The notes below the pieces were generated by a model. It saw only the letters and a program-made list of their open reading frames with translations, had not been told where the DNA came from and did no database searches. A stretch of DNA of 34,618 nt, taken from the NCBI GenBank assembly GCA_031280915.1, contig JAITGC010000024.1, positions 1 through 34,618 on the forward strand, read 5' to 3'. Positions 1-7,693 of the stretch are shown here, one piece after another; position 1 is the stretch's first letter, and each line of letters starts with the position of its first letter. A program made the translations under genes and the position numbers. Source of the DNA: Desulfovibrio sp. GTDB lineage: Bacteria > Desulfobacterota > Desulfovibrionia > Desulfovibrionales > Desulfovibrionaceae.

Positions 1-44
1 CAGACCCGATCTGAGACATCATGCCGACGGTGTGCTGGCTGCAT
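1..44 (-). CDS. IS5-type transposase, N-terminal fragment cut by window edge
   Basis: Read on the minus strand, an ATG at 44-42 opens a frame beginning MQPAHRRHDVSDRV and running off the window. The R-HD-SD-VW style opening is typical of IS5-superfamily transposases, which cut and paste a small insertion sequence with a DDE catalytic domain. An ideal AGGAGGA ribosome-binding site lies just upstream (54-48 on the minus strand). That site can pair with TCCTCC (69-64), so a 6-bp hairpin with a 10-nt loop would hide it. IS elements often use such structure to block transposase translation from outside transcripts. Only 14 residues are visible, so the family assignment is tentative. Confidence 0.5.
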   Translation of the reverse strand, partial: MQPAHRRHDVSDRV

Positions 45-118
45 GTTTCCTCCTGTTTTGTAAGGAGGATACCACAAAACTACGCCAAACAAAAGTCTAT
101 TGACGACACTATCTAGAG
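1..118 (-). mobile_element. End of an IS5-like insertion sequence (upstream side)
   Basis: The transposase start, its ribosome-binding site and about 70 bp of leader end near a CTAG at 113-116. Read inward from there on the minus strand, the sequence begins CTAGATAGTGTCGTCAAT. The right end of the window, read inward from its own CTAG (34502-34505), begins CTAGAATGTGTTCACACAAT. The two share CTAGA, a GTGT core and CAAT, as expected for the two imperfect terminal repeats of one IS type. The exact boundary and target duplication cannot be fixed because the other ends lie outside the window. Confidence 0.5.
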
Positions 119-130
119 CATCAAATTGAC

Positions 131-395
131 GTTAACACTTGCTGCGGCGTTTAACGGCGAGAGTAAATTTCGTCTGCGTTTCGCGGCCTTTTACGCGCTC
201 ACGCTCGCCGGGCGACATTTCGGATAACGCCGGCCGTCGCTCGCTCCGGACCAGTTCGGTCGTTTCGTCCTGCGCGCGGGCGGCTTGCGTATTGGCAGCC
301 GTAGCCCCATCCGGGGCGTACGGATGACCATCCCTTACGGAAACGCTGCGCCGCTGCCAGAACAATTCCAAAATGAAATCGGTTTCATTTGACAA
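131..395 (-). repeat. Dispersed intergenic repeat, copy 1 (long, degenerate)
   Basis: The segment at about 132-187 (minus strand) matches 3501-3560 at roughly 80 percent. Both copies contain CGCCGTTAAACGCCGC and, in the same frame, would end a peptide LAVKRRSKC* here and FAVKRRRKR* in copy 2. The other end (about 340-366) also matches copy 2 (AATTGYTCTGGCRGCGGCGC on the minus strand). Copy 1 carries roughly 150 bp of unmatched sequence between the conserved ends. It also has a perfect inverted repeat, AAATGAAA (371-378) and TTTCATTT (383-390). An 87-codon frame from a TTG at 395 crosses it, but it has no ribosome-binding site and I do not call it a gene. Confidence 0.6.
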
Positions 396-596
396 TCAAA
401 CAAATGTTGAGAAACTCCTTTTGAGCTATACAATTTTTGTGCCATCCTCAATCTAAAGAGATTCCTGCGGAAACTATCAAAGAATGCAAGTAGATGCCCT
501 CCGGCCGCAGCAGCCGCGACAAGAAGTGTTTACCCGAATATGGACATCCCGCCCAAATATGGACATAGTGCTTTCACGTAACCTAATGGAGGCAAC
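396..596 (+). promoter_or_regulatory. Leader of the sigma-54 activator with an 11-bp direct repeat
   Basis: No gene is seen in this stretch. The 11-mer AATATGGACAT occurs at 537-547 and again at 556-566, a 19-bp period that puts both copies nearly two helical turns apart on one DNA face. The complementary ATGTCC lies at the start codon (597-602). Together these could be binding sites for a regulator, possibly the activator encoded immediately downstream. A ribosome-binding site (GGAGG, about 588-592) precedes the ATG at 597. I see no convincing -35/-10 pair or -24/-12 site. Confidence 0.35.
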
Positions 597-2186
597 ATGT
601 CCTTGCGTATGGATATTGTCGGCAGGTGCGCCGACGAAATCGGCAAAAAGCTGATGCGCCAACTTGTTTCACGGGCCGGACGCAAAGCTTTCTTTTCCAC
701 GCTTTCCCAGCTTATCCAGGAATATTTCACGTTCGACAGACTGTGCATCAATCTCTATGACCAGCATTCCGAAATGCTGACCTATTTCACGGCGGCGGAA
801 GGCACCGTCGTCAGTACGCTGTCGCCCGTGCGGCCAGCGGACCCGTCCGGCACCGTGGCGGGACACGTCATCGCCACGCGCAAACCTGTCATCATCACGG
901 ATTTCGCCCGCTATTTTTCAGAATCCTCAGTGCATCCCATAGCCGAAGCGGGCCTTACAGTCACCATGGCCTTTCCCCTGCTTCTGGGCAACAAAGTCAT
1001 CGCCACCCTGCACTGCTCTTTTGCCAAGAAACCTCAAAAACTTTATGAAATAATAGCCTTTTTTCTGGAACTGACTCCCGCTGTCGCCATTTGCCTGGGC
1101 GCAATGCTTTCTCTGGAGCAGGCCGACGAAGCCGCGACACACGCACGGCCGAGACTCAGCCTTGAAGCCGCTGTGGATGAAAAAATCATTTGTTACAGTG
1201 AAGCCATGCGGAAGGTTATGCGGCACCTGGACGTTGCGGCCCGCCTTGATGCTCCCCTTTTACTTCTGGGAGAAACAGGCACGGGCAAAAGTCTTTTCGC
1301 ACAGGAAATACACCGCCGCAGTCCGCGCAAAAAACGGGCTTTCGTGCGGGTAAACTGCCCCGGACTTGCTTCCACCCTTTTTGAAAGCGAACTTTTCGGA
1401 CACGCGCGCGGGGCCTATACCGGCGCGCTGACAAAACGCATGGGGCGTTTTGAACTGGCCGATGGAGGCACGCTTTTTTTGGATGAAATTGCCGAACTCC
1501 CGCCGGAGATGCAAAGCAAACTGCTGCAAGTCCTGGAAGACGGCAGTTTCGAACGTGTCGGCGAAAGCGTTTCCCTGAAGGTTGATACGCGCATTGTCGC
1601 GGCCACCAATGTAAACGTGAACACCGCGTTGGCCGAACACAGGCTACGGGCCGACCTTTTTTTTCGGCTGGCCTGTTTCACCGTGACGCTTCCTCCCCTC
1701 CGGGAACGCAAAGAAGACATCGCCCCGCTTATAGCGCTGATCTCCGAACAAGCATCCGCCAATTTCGGTTTGCCGCGCACGGTGTTCTCAGCGGCGACGC
1801 TGCGTCCGCTCCAGCATCACAATTGGCCCGGCAATGTGCGGGAATTGCGCAATACCATCAACCATCTTGTCATCAGACAAAGCGTTTACGGCAGGTTGAC
1901 AGTCGCCGATGTGGAAGCCGTGTTGAGGGAGAACCGGCTGTATGCGGCGGCATCCTCAGATGTGCCGCCGACGGAGGAAAAACGGCCGCAGCCGCATTCC
2001 CCGCCAAGACGCCGCCCAGGCCTTGCGGAAAAGGAAGAAAGTCTTGCTGATATGGAACGCCGCCATATTCTTGAGGCGCTTTCCCGCAGCGGCGGTGTTG
2101 TTTCCGGGCCAACCGGCGCGGCGACGCGCTTGGGCCTGCCCCGCAGCACCCTGCAACACCGGATGCGGAAACTGGGCATCTTGTGA
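597..2186 (+). CDS. Sigma-54-dependent transcriptional activator (GAF-AAA+-Fis)
   Basis: This 529-residue protein belongs to the FhlA/NorR type of bacterial enhancer-binding proteins, which use ATP hydrolysis to open promoters held by sigma-54 RNA polymerase. A GAF-like sensor occupies about residues 25-180. The AAA+ domain shows Walker A GETGTGKS (225-232), the sigma-54 contact loop as GAYTGA (272-277, with tyrosine in place of the usual phenylalanine), Walker B GTLFLDE (291-297) and PGNVREL (411-417). A Pro/Arg-rich linker leads to a Fis-type helix-turn-helix at about 485-529. GGAGG sits just before the ATG. The signal sensed and the target genes cannot be told from the sequence. The gene converges on the trmI fusion with only 29 bp between stop codons, so no target operon is adjacent. 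Confidence 0.93.
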   Translation: MSLRMDIVGRCADEIGKKLMRQLVSRAGRKAFFSTLSQLIQEYFTFDRLCINLYDQHSEMLTYFTAAEGTVVSTLSPVRPADPSGTVAGHVIATRKPVIITDFARYFSESSVHPIAEAGLTVTMAFPLLLGNKVIATLHCSFAKKPQKLYEIIAFFLELTPAVAICLGAMLSLEQADEAATHARPRLSLEAAVDEKIICYSEAMRKVMRHLDVAARLDAPLLLLGETGTGKSLFAQEIHRRSPRKKRAFVRVNCPGLASTLFESELFGHARGAYTGALTKRMGRFELADGGTLFLDEIAELPPEMQSKLLQVLEDGSFERVGESVSLKVDTRIVAATNVNVNTALAEHRLRADLFFRLACFTVTLPPLRERKEDIAPLIALISEQASANFGLPRTVFSAATLRPLQHHNWPGNVRELRNTINHLVIRQSVYGRLTVADVEAVLRENRLYAAASSDVPPTEEKRPQPHSPPRRRPGLAEKEESLADMERRHILEALSRSGGVVSGPTGAATRLGLPRSTLQHRMRKLGIL

Positions 2187-2215
2187 TGCGCGGCGCGCCT
2201 ACGCGGATTACGCGA

Positions 2216-3487
2216 TTACGGATTCAACTCCATATGAATCAGAGGGAAAGGACGCCCTGCGGCATCCAGCGTTGATCGTCCCGTCTCTCTGAATCCACAG
2301 CGCAGGTAAAAATCATGGGCCCGAGAATTCTGTTCATTAACGTCCAAGGTCAGGGTATCGTGCAGTTGTCGGGCATAATTCAGCAGCCCGGTTCCTATGC
2401 CCGAGCCGAAACTGGCCGGTTCCACAAACAACATTTCGACCTTTGCGCCCTTCAGTCCCATAAATCCCAACGGAACACCCTTCTCGGACTCACATACCCA
2501 TATTTCCAATACAGGCAACGCGGCCGCGACATCCGTCTCAATGCTTTCAATATTCCCTTCCGTCAAAAACGTGTGCGAAACAGTCACAGCGCGCCGCCAC
2601 AAGGCGATCAAAACCGGATTGTCGGCGGGCATGCCTTTTCTGATACGTAACGCGCGCCCCCGGCGCGCGGCCTCCCGCTTACGCCCGCGCGTACCGGAAT
2701 TTCCGGCTGCGGCGAATTCCCTGCCCCCCTCCTGCAGACGACAAAAAACCAGAAAACCCGTATGGGCGATCATTCTGTCTTCGGGCCTCAATCTGTCGGG
2801 CACGGGCTTCCAACGCCGGAGAAGCAATTCACACACTTCCGCATCGCTGAAGGGCCCCTGCTCGAAACCGAGGAGCAAGCGGCTGACCTGATCAGCCGTA
2901 GGCAGCAAAAAACCCAGGACTGCGCCAGGCCGTAAAGCCGCAGCAGCATGCCCGAGGTAATTCCAGGGCGTGCGCACGTCCAGAAAAAGCGCATCAGCGT
3001 CGCTCCGGGCAAAGCCTTCGGCAATATCTCCACAGTGGATCTCCACATTATCGCCAAGCCCGGCCCAGTCAAGATTGCGGCGGGTCAAACGCAGAAACTC
3101 CTCCCGCGCCTCATGGCTGACAACCTTGCCCGTGGGGCCGCAAAACCAGGAAAGCCCCATCGTCAACGCGCCTGAGCCGCAGCCGGCTTCCAGGATTATA
3201 CGTCCCGGCCCGGCACCGAGGCGCAAACAGATATAGGCGATATCCTTGGGATAGATAATCTGCGTCTGCCGCTTGACGTGCAGCAATCTGTCAAAAAGCG
3301 TGGCCTCCTGCACCAGAATAGGGACGCCAAGGCTGGTGCGCGTCAGCGCGCCGAAATCAAGGGCCGCCACCCGCTCCGCCGGCAGACCGCCGTCGCTGCT
3401 GTGCCAATCCTGCCCCTGTTCAAGACGGCGCACATAACGCCTGCCCTTGAGGGTCACATAAACAACCAGAGAACCGTAAGGAATCAT
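2216..3487 (-). CDS. trmI: tRNA (adenine-58-N1)-methyltransferase TrmI fused to a GNAT acetyltransferase
   Basis: The protein has 423 residues with two recognisable halves. Residues 1-255 are a TrmI-type SAM-dependent methyltransferase. They start MIPYGSLV, have the SAM loop EAGCGSGALT (100-109) and an LFLDVRTPW motif near 167. The family makes m1A58 in the T-loop of tRNA. After a basic linker (about 256-278), residues 279-423 form a GNAT N-acetyltransferase of the YjaB kind. Its features are the motif-A region FVEPASFGSGIGTGLL and the signature LDVNEQN followed by FYLRCGF. The frame is continuous, with no stop or frameshift at the junction. TrmI proteins normally end near 250-280 residues, so the acetyltransferase half is extra. 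No clear ribosome-binding site precedes the ATG, but the start fits the family. What the GNAT half acetylates is unknown. Confidence 0.88.
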   Translation of the reverse strand: MIPYGSLVVYVTLKGRRYVRRLEQGQDWHSSDGGLPAERVAALDFGALTRTSLGVPILVQEATLFDRLLHVKRQTQIIYPKDIAYICLRLGAGPGRIILEAGCGSGALTMGLSWFCGPTGKVVSHEAREEFLRLTRRNLDWAGLGDNVEIHCGDIAEGFARSDADALFLDVRTPWNYLGHAAAALRPGAVLGFLLPTADQVSRLLLGFEQGPFSDAEVCELLLRRWKPVPDRLRPEDRMIAHTGFLVFCRLQEGGREFAAAGNSGTRGRKREAARRGRALRIRKGMPADNPVLIALWRRAVTVSHTFLTEGNIESIETDVAAALPVLEIWVCESEKGVPLGFMGLKGAKVEMLFVEPASFGSGIGTGLLNYARQLHDTLTLDVNEQNSRAHDFYLRCGFRETGRSTLDAAGRPFPLIHMELNP

Positions 3488-3500
3488 ACTATATTCTAAT

Positions 3501-3618
3501 GTTAACTTTAACGCTTGCGGCGGCGTTTAACGGCGAAAATACATTTCGCCTGCGCCTTGGCAGTGAGCGGTGGTGCATTGGCGCCGCCGCCAGAGCAATT
3601 TCACCCTGAAACTGCTCT
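3501..3618 (-). repeat. Dispersed intergenic repeat, copy 2 (short), ending in a hairpin
   Basis: This is the shorter and better-preserved partner of the repeat at 131-395, lying between pbp1A and the trmI fusion. On the minus strand it would encode an open run ending AKCIFAVKRRRKR*, parallel to TKFTLAVKRRSKC* in copy 1. The pbp1A-proximal end is an inverted repeat at 3592-3618: AGAGCA and TGCTCT outside, TTTCA and TGAAA inside. It overlaps the pbp1A stop codon, so it may end or stabilise that transcript, although no T-run follows. Confidence 0.55.
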
Positions 3619-6043
3619 AAAACATCTGACGCATAAGATTTTCGCCGCCTTCCGAGGTGTCCCGTCCCACCTGCGCCCCCTCCTCATCCGTGGCGGCGCG
3701 ACCTTCCAGAGGCATATCGGAGCGGTAAGCAAAACTGTCCTGCATCACAATGCCGTCAGGCATGACAAAATCCTGAGGCGGATACAAATTTTCCACCTGG
3801 CTTCGATAATAGCCGAAAACAGGCGCGGCGGTGCGTCCGCCCTGCTCCTGCCGACCCAGGGACTGCAACTGATCATAACCCACATATACACCCGTCGCCA
3901 AATAGGGTGTAAAGCCCACAAACCATGCGTCATGTTCCTCGTTGGTGGTGCCGGTTTTTCCGGCAATGAAACGGCCTTCTATGCGGGCGCGTGTGCCTGT
4001 GCCGGCATTGACCACATTTTTGAGCAATTGCGCCATTATATAGGCGTTCTGGGGCGTAATCGCCTGCCAATGCTCAACATCCTGGCGGTAGAGTTCCCGG
4101 CCGGCAGTATCCGTGATGGAGGTAATGATCCTGGGCCGCACGCCGAGACCCTGGTTGGCGAAAGCCGCATAGGCCTGGGTAAGATTGAGGGGAGAAACAG
4201 CCACCGCCCCCAGGCTGACAGCCAATTCCTCCGGGAATTGCGGCTCCAGCCCCAATGCCTTTGCCCGCTGTATCACATTGGCGATGCCCACCTGCTGAGC
4301 CACACGCACAGTGCATGTGTTGCGCGAAAGCGCCAGAGCCTGGTACAGGGGCAACTCTCCCTTGTAATCATGTTCGTAATTGGCAGGCCGCCAGACCTGA
4401 TTCGTCCAAGGATTGACGTAGACGAACGGCGCGTCCAGCACAGTGGAGGCCGGCGTAAAACCGAAATCCAGCGCGGTGGAATACACCACCGGCTTGAAGC
4501 TGGAACCCGGCTGCCGGCGGGACTGCGTAGCCCTGTTGAAATGGCTCTCTCCAAAGCTGTAACCGCCGATCATGGCCACCACGTCTCCGCTTTGCGGTTC
4601 AATGGAGACAAGGGCGCCCTGCACGGCCGGCTCCTGCTGCAAAACCAGGGGAATGGGCGTGTCCGTCCGCGCTTCCGCCGGATCATAGGGTTCCATTGTC
4701 ACCTTCTTGCGCTTGCCCTGCTGGCTGGCAACAGGACGAGCCGCGGCGGAAACCCATATCAGATCACCGGGAACGAGAATCTGTCTCGCGTCTTTAACCG
4801 GAGAGGCGAAGGCCGCCGCGACCTTGGGGTTTGGCTTGCGCGCCCAGGCAAGGCCCTCCACGGCGATGACTCCGGTATAGCCTTGTCCCAGGGCGACATG
4901 CGCCCCACGCTGCTCAACCCGCGTGACCAGCGCCTTGACCCACGCGCCACCAGCCAGATCCAGCGGAGTAAACCCATTCCGGGCCGAGAAGGAACGCCGC
5001 TCTTCCTCACCCAGACGTTCCAGCGACCCGCGCCAGCCCTGACGCTTGTCCAACTCCTCCAGGCCCCGGCGCAGCGCCTGGCCGGCGGCCTCCTGATGCG
5101 CTGGGGCCATAGCCGTGCGCACCGTCAGGCCGGCTTCATACACATAGTCTTCACCGTACTTCGAGGTCTCCACGCCCAACGCGGCAAGATTTTTTTCCGA
5201 AAAAAATTCCATGAGCAGCCGCCGGACTTCCTCAAGATACCACTGGGCGGCGCCACCGGCGTTTTCCGGAATGCTCCAGTACACCAGCGGCTCTTCTGCG
5301 GCCTGCCGATATTCCTCCGGAGTAATCCATTGCAGGTCGCGCAGCCGGCCCAAAACATACATCTGGCGACTCTTGGCCTTTTCCGGATGCCTGAAGGGGT
5401 TGTAGCGCGAAGGAGCTTGAGGCAAGCCCGCCAGTACGGCGCTCTCGGCCAGGGTGATATCGGCCGCATGCTTGCCGAAATAAGTGCGGGCCGCCGCTTC
5501 CACACCGTAGGCGTGGGCGCCGAGATTGATGTGGTTAAGATAAATGGAGAGTATTTCGTCCTTGGCAAGATATTTTTCCAGCCTGTGGGCCAACAGGGCC
5601 TCTTTAATTTTGCGTGTGTAGGTGCGCTCTGAACTGAGCAGCAGTTGTTTTACGATCTGCTGCGTGATAGTACTGCCCCCGCTGCGGTTGGAGCCGTAAC
5701 GGAAATTTGTCAGAATCGCGCGAATAATGGCTGTGGGGTCAATGCCGGGATGGCTGTAAAAAGCGGCATCTTCAGCGGCCAGAAAGGCAAGGGGGAGATA
5801 ACGGGGCATGTCCCCGAGCCCAATGGGGTAACGTTTTTCGTGATAAAAAACACCCAATTGCGAACCGTCGCGCGCAAGTACTGTGGTGGCCAGGAGGGGG
5901 GTGTAATCCGTAATGCGGGTGATGTTCGGCAAGTCGCGCGAGGCCCAATAAAAAAGCAGGGCAACGGCGCCGCCTCCCAGGAGCATTCCCGTGAGACAAA
6001 GGGCTGACAGCCCCATAAAAAATTTTTTCCAAGGAATGCGCAC
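3617..6043 (-). CDS. mrcA: Penicillin-binding protein 1A (bifunctional transglycosylase/transpeptidase)
   Basis: A class A PBP that polymerises and crosslinks peptidoglycan from the outer face of the inner membrane. A short basic N-terminus and one membrane segment (LSALCLTGMLLGGGAVALLF) precede the GT51 glycosyltransferase domain, which has the catalytic EDAAFYSHPG motif and GGSTITQQ. An OB-like region follows. The transpeptidase domain carries GSSFKP (SxxK, catalytic Ser), SRNTC (SxN) and KTGTTNE (KTG). I place the start at GTG 6043 (VRIPWKKFF). The in-frame ATG at 6079 lies inside the loop of the dsrC terminator, and ATG 6016 is a further alternative. Length from 6043 is 808 residues, normal for the family. 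Transcription must read through that terminator or start within it. Confidence 0.93.
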   Translation of the reverse strand: MRIPWKKFFMGLSALCLTGMLLGGGAVALLFYWASRDLPNITRITDYTPLLATTVLARDGSQLGVFYHEKRYPIGLGDMPRYLPLAFLAAEDAAFYSHPGIDPTAIIRAILTNFRYGSNRSGGSTITQQIVKQLLLSSERTYTRKIKEALLAHRLEKYLAKDEILSIYLNHINLGAHAYGVEAAARTYFGKHAADITLAESAVLAGLPQAPSRYNPFRHPEKAKSRQMYVLGRLRDLQWITPEEYRQAAEEPLVYWSIPENAGGAAQWYLEEVRRLLMEFFSEKNLAALGVETSKYGEDYVYEAGLTVRTAMAPAHQEAAGQALRRGLEELDKRQGWRGSLERLGEEERRSFSARNGFTPLDLAGGAWVKALVTRVEQRGAHVALGQGYTGVIAVEGLAWARKPNPKVAAAFASPVKDARQILVPGDLIWVSAAARPVASQQGKRKKVTMEPYDPAEARTDTPIPLVLQQEPAVQGALVSIEPQSGDVVAMIGGYSFGESHFNRATQSRRQPGSSFKPVVYSTALDFGFTPASTVLDAPFVYVNPWTNQVWRPANYEHDYKGELPLYQALALSRNTCTVRVAQQVGIANVIQRAKALGLEPQFPEELAVSLGAVAVSPLNLTQAYAAFANQGLGVRPRIITSITDTAGRELYRQDVEHWQAITPQNAYIMAQLLKNVVNAGTGTRARIEGRFIAGKTGTTNEEHDAWFVGFTPYLATGVYVGYDQLQSLGRQEQGGRTAAPVFGYYRSQVENLYPPQDFVMPDGIVMQDSFAYRSDMPLEGRAATDEEGAQVGRDTSEGGENLMRQMF

Positions 6044-6060
6044 TGGCGTACCAAATTGGA

Positions 6061-6094
6061 AAAAAAAAGCGGAAAGCATGCCTTCCGCTTTTTT
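6061..6094 (-). terminator. Rho-independent terminator of dsrC
   Basis: A 12-bp stem (6063-6074 with 6083-6094, core GCGGAA/TTCCGC) with an 8-nt loop is flanked by A and T tracts. On the minus strand it is followed by a run of at least eight T residues. It lies 19 bp beyond the dsrC stop and just before pbp1A, and its symmetry would let it work in both directions. Confidence 0.88.
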
Positions 6095-6112
6095 CAGAAC
6101 AACGTAAAAGTG

Positions 6113-6430
6113 CTACACGCAACCGGTGGGCTTGGGAAGACCGGCCATTTTACACGCGCCCTTGCCGGGACCTGAGGGAAAGAGCTCGTAAACTTCTTTC
6201 AGCTTGTAGCCGGTGTTTTTGGAAAGAATGCGCACCATGGGGGCAATTCCGTTTTTCTTGTAGTAATCCTGCAGGAAATCAAGAATCTTCTGATGGTCGC
6301 CCGTAATGTCGGTGATTCCTTCAGATTCCTTCACATAATCCATCCATTCGGGGCACCAGTCGTCAAAACGCAACAGGAAACCGTCTTCATCAACTTCAAA
6401 GCTTTTCCCTTTATAGGTGATCTCAGCCAT
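6113..6430 (-). CDS. dsrC: DsrC, dissimilatory sulfite reductase partner / sulfur carrier
   Basis: A 105-residue DsrC/TusE-family protein starting MAEITYKGK. It has the C-terminal swinging arm with both redox-active cysteines: C93 in GACKMAGLP and the penultimate C104 in PTGCV. Two cysteines mark true DsrC, the substrate of DsrAB that carries a trisulfide to the membrane complex DsrMKJOP. TusE-type proteins that only serve tRNA thiolation keep just the last one. The start is fixed by AGGAGGA about 10 bp upstream; an in-frame extension back to 6556 has no support. A strong terminator follows, and the 5' leader contains two hairpins, consistent with a separate and highly expressed transcript. 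The neighbour upstream on the same strand is a ThiI/MnmA-like PP-loop protein. Confidence 0.96.
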   Translation of the reverse strand: MAEITYKGKSFEVDEDGFLLRFDDWCPEWMDYVKESEGITDITGDHQKILDFLQDYYKKNGIAPMVRILSKNTGYKLKEVYELFPSGPGKGACKMAGLPKPTGCV

Positions 6431-6471
6431 GCGCGTCCTCCTTGGACAAATAAAATAATTCGTTCTATTCT

Positions 6472-6514
6472 CAAGGGCTATTTGCCCTTGTGCTTGCCGG
6501 TCGGGAGAACCGGC
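6472..6514 (-). promoter_or_regulatory. Tandem hairpins in the dsrC leader
   Basis: Two perfect inverted repeats lie back to back upstream of dsrC: CAAGGGC (6472-6478) with GCCCTTG (6484-6490), and GCCGGT (6496-6501) with ACCGGC (6509-6514). Neither is followed by T residues, so they look more like 5' mRNA-stabilising or processing structures than terminators. The AT-rich stretch between them and the dsrC ribosome-binding site (about 6443-6470) could hold a promoter, but I see no good -35/-10 pair. Confidence 0.4.
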
Positions 6515-6622
6515 CGGGATCTTCCAGGGTTGCGCCCAACAAGCGCATACCGGCACGCCACAAATGCGACTTTTTTATGACACAAAAAAAGACTGAAGGC
6601 AAGGGGCATACAAAAAAATTTT

Positions 6623-7675
6623 TCAGCCCTTTTGCCCGAAAACAACCTTGCGCTCTTCACGCACAAGGGCAAAAGGAGGCGGACTTTCAAAAAAAACGCC
6701 GCGTTCCGGCTTGACCATAAGCACCTGCTCAGCCCCACGGGTTTTCACGCACACCGCCGCATCCTCGCCCACAGTCTTGGAGCAGTAGGCCGCAGTCAGT
6801 TCAGCGGCACGCAACATTACGCTTGAAGGCCAGTGCGCGCCGCCGCGCGCCAGAGCCGTCGGCCCCGGCGTATCCCTGAGGGAAAGCAGCGCATCGCAAG
6901 GCAGGGTTGCCTGAACGAGAGCTTCATTGTCTTCGCTGTTGCGGCCCATACACAGCCAAAAATCCGTCGCCCCGTCATTTCCCCAGAATTGGCGACCCAA
7001 GTTGGCCAAGGCGAAATCCGCAGTTGTGGGTTCGACAAGGCGGGTGAAAAGCGGCCAGTAACGCCGGGCATTTTCTCGCTCCGTCAAGCGGCATCCTCCG
7101 CCGGGCGTCGGAATTTCTTCAATGCCGAATCGCGCGGCAAGAGCGATCTGTCCCGTGCGACCGCGCCCGGCCATTGAAGCCAAACGCGCTCTGTCAACAA
7201 GCCCTTCCCGTTCCGGCAGCGTCGGCTCCAAAAGGGCGGCGCTGAGAGGACGCACCAAAATATCAGTGACGCCAGCCTCCCGCGCGATAACACGCATGGC
7301 ATCGCGCCGCTGGGACATGGGGCGCTGGCCCGGCACCTCGCCACTGGCGAGCGCCCGCGCTCCCACGGATTTCATGTATATCCCGGCCCGCCGCAAAAGA
7401 TGGATTTTGCAGTCCACACAGGGATTCAGCACCTTGCCGTAACCGTGGGGCGGCCCCTGGAGCAGCATGGCGACAAAATCCCTGCCCACGTCCTCAACAT
7501 ATACATCAAGGCCGTACGTTTCTCTCCAAAAATCCCGCCTGTCCGGCTTGCCGAAAAAAGGAGAAACAGCGTGCCAGCACCGCACCACAAGACCCTGCCG
7601 TTGCAAAAGCTTCGCAGCCAGCAGGCTGTCCAGGCCGCCGGAAAAAAGAACAATCACATCAGGGGAGGTCGCCAT
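6623..7675 (-). CDS. ThiI/MnmA-like PP-loop protein (probable tRNA-thiolation or sulfur-transfer enzyme)
   Basis: A 350-residue protein with the ATP-pyrophosphatase P-loop SGGLDS at residues 12-17 and a CxxC (PCVDCK) near residue 87. The layout is that of ThiI/MnmA-type enzymes, which adenylate and thiolate tRNA uridines. The C-terminal third contains PGPTALARGG and a region resembling the RNA-binding NFACT-R module. Such proteins are commonly annotated as 'tRNA methyltransferase' or 'thiouridylase' in sulfate reducers, but the exact substrate is not established from sequence. It lies 18 bp after the M24 peptidase gene, in the secA-peptidase-PP-loop gene string, and 192 bp before dsrC on the same strand. 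No ribosome-binding site is evident at the ATG (7675), suggesting coupling to the gene upstream. Confidence 0.8.
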   Translation of the reverse strand: MATSPDVIVLFSGGLDSLLAAKLLQRQGLVVRCWHAVSPFFGKPDRRDFWRETYGLDVYVEDVGRDFVAMLLQGPPHGYGKVLNPCVDCKIHLLRRAGIYMKSVGARALASGEVPGQRPMSQRRDAMRVIAREAGVTDILVRPLSAALLEPTLPEREGLVDRARLASMAGRGRTGQIALAARFGIEEIPTPGGGCRLTERENARRYWPLFTRLVEPTTADFALANLGRQFWGNDGATDFWLCMGRNSEDNEALVQATLPCDALLSLRDTPGPTALARGGAHWPSSVMLRAAELTAAYCSKTVGEDAAVCVKTRGAEQVLMVKPERGVFFESPPPFALVREERKVVFGQKG

Positions 7676-7693
7676 TGATTTTCGAGCGACGCG

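Noticed and set aside
132-395. 87-codon frame within the left repeat
   Set aside because: TTG start, no ribosome-binding site and poor similarity to the other copy in its middle; better explained as part of a dispersed repeat.
389-432. TTGACA (389-394) and TATACA (427-432) as a promoter
   Set aside because: The spacing is 32 bp, far from 16-18 bp, and the intermediate candidates pair badly.
3515-5632. 705-codon open frame on the plus strand
   Set aside because: It lies wholly opposite pbp1A, whose motifs are all intact; GC-rich codon bias leaves the antisense frame open. No domain or ribosome-binding site.
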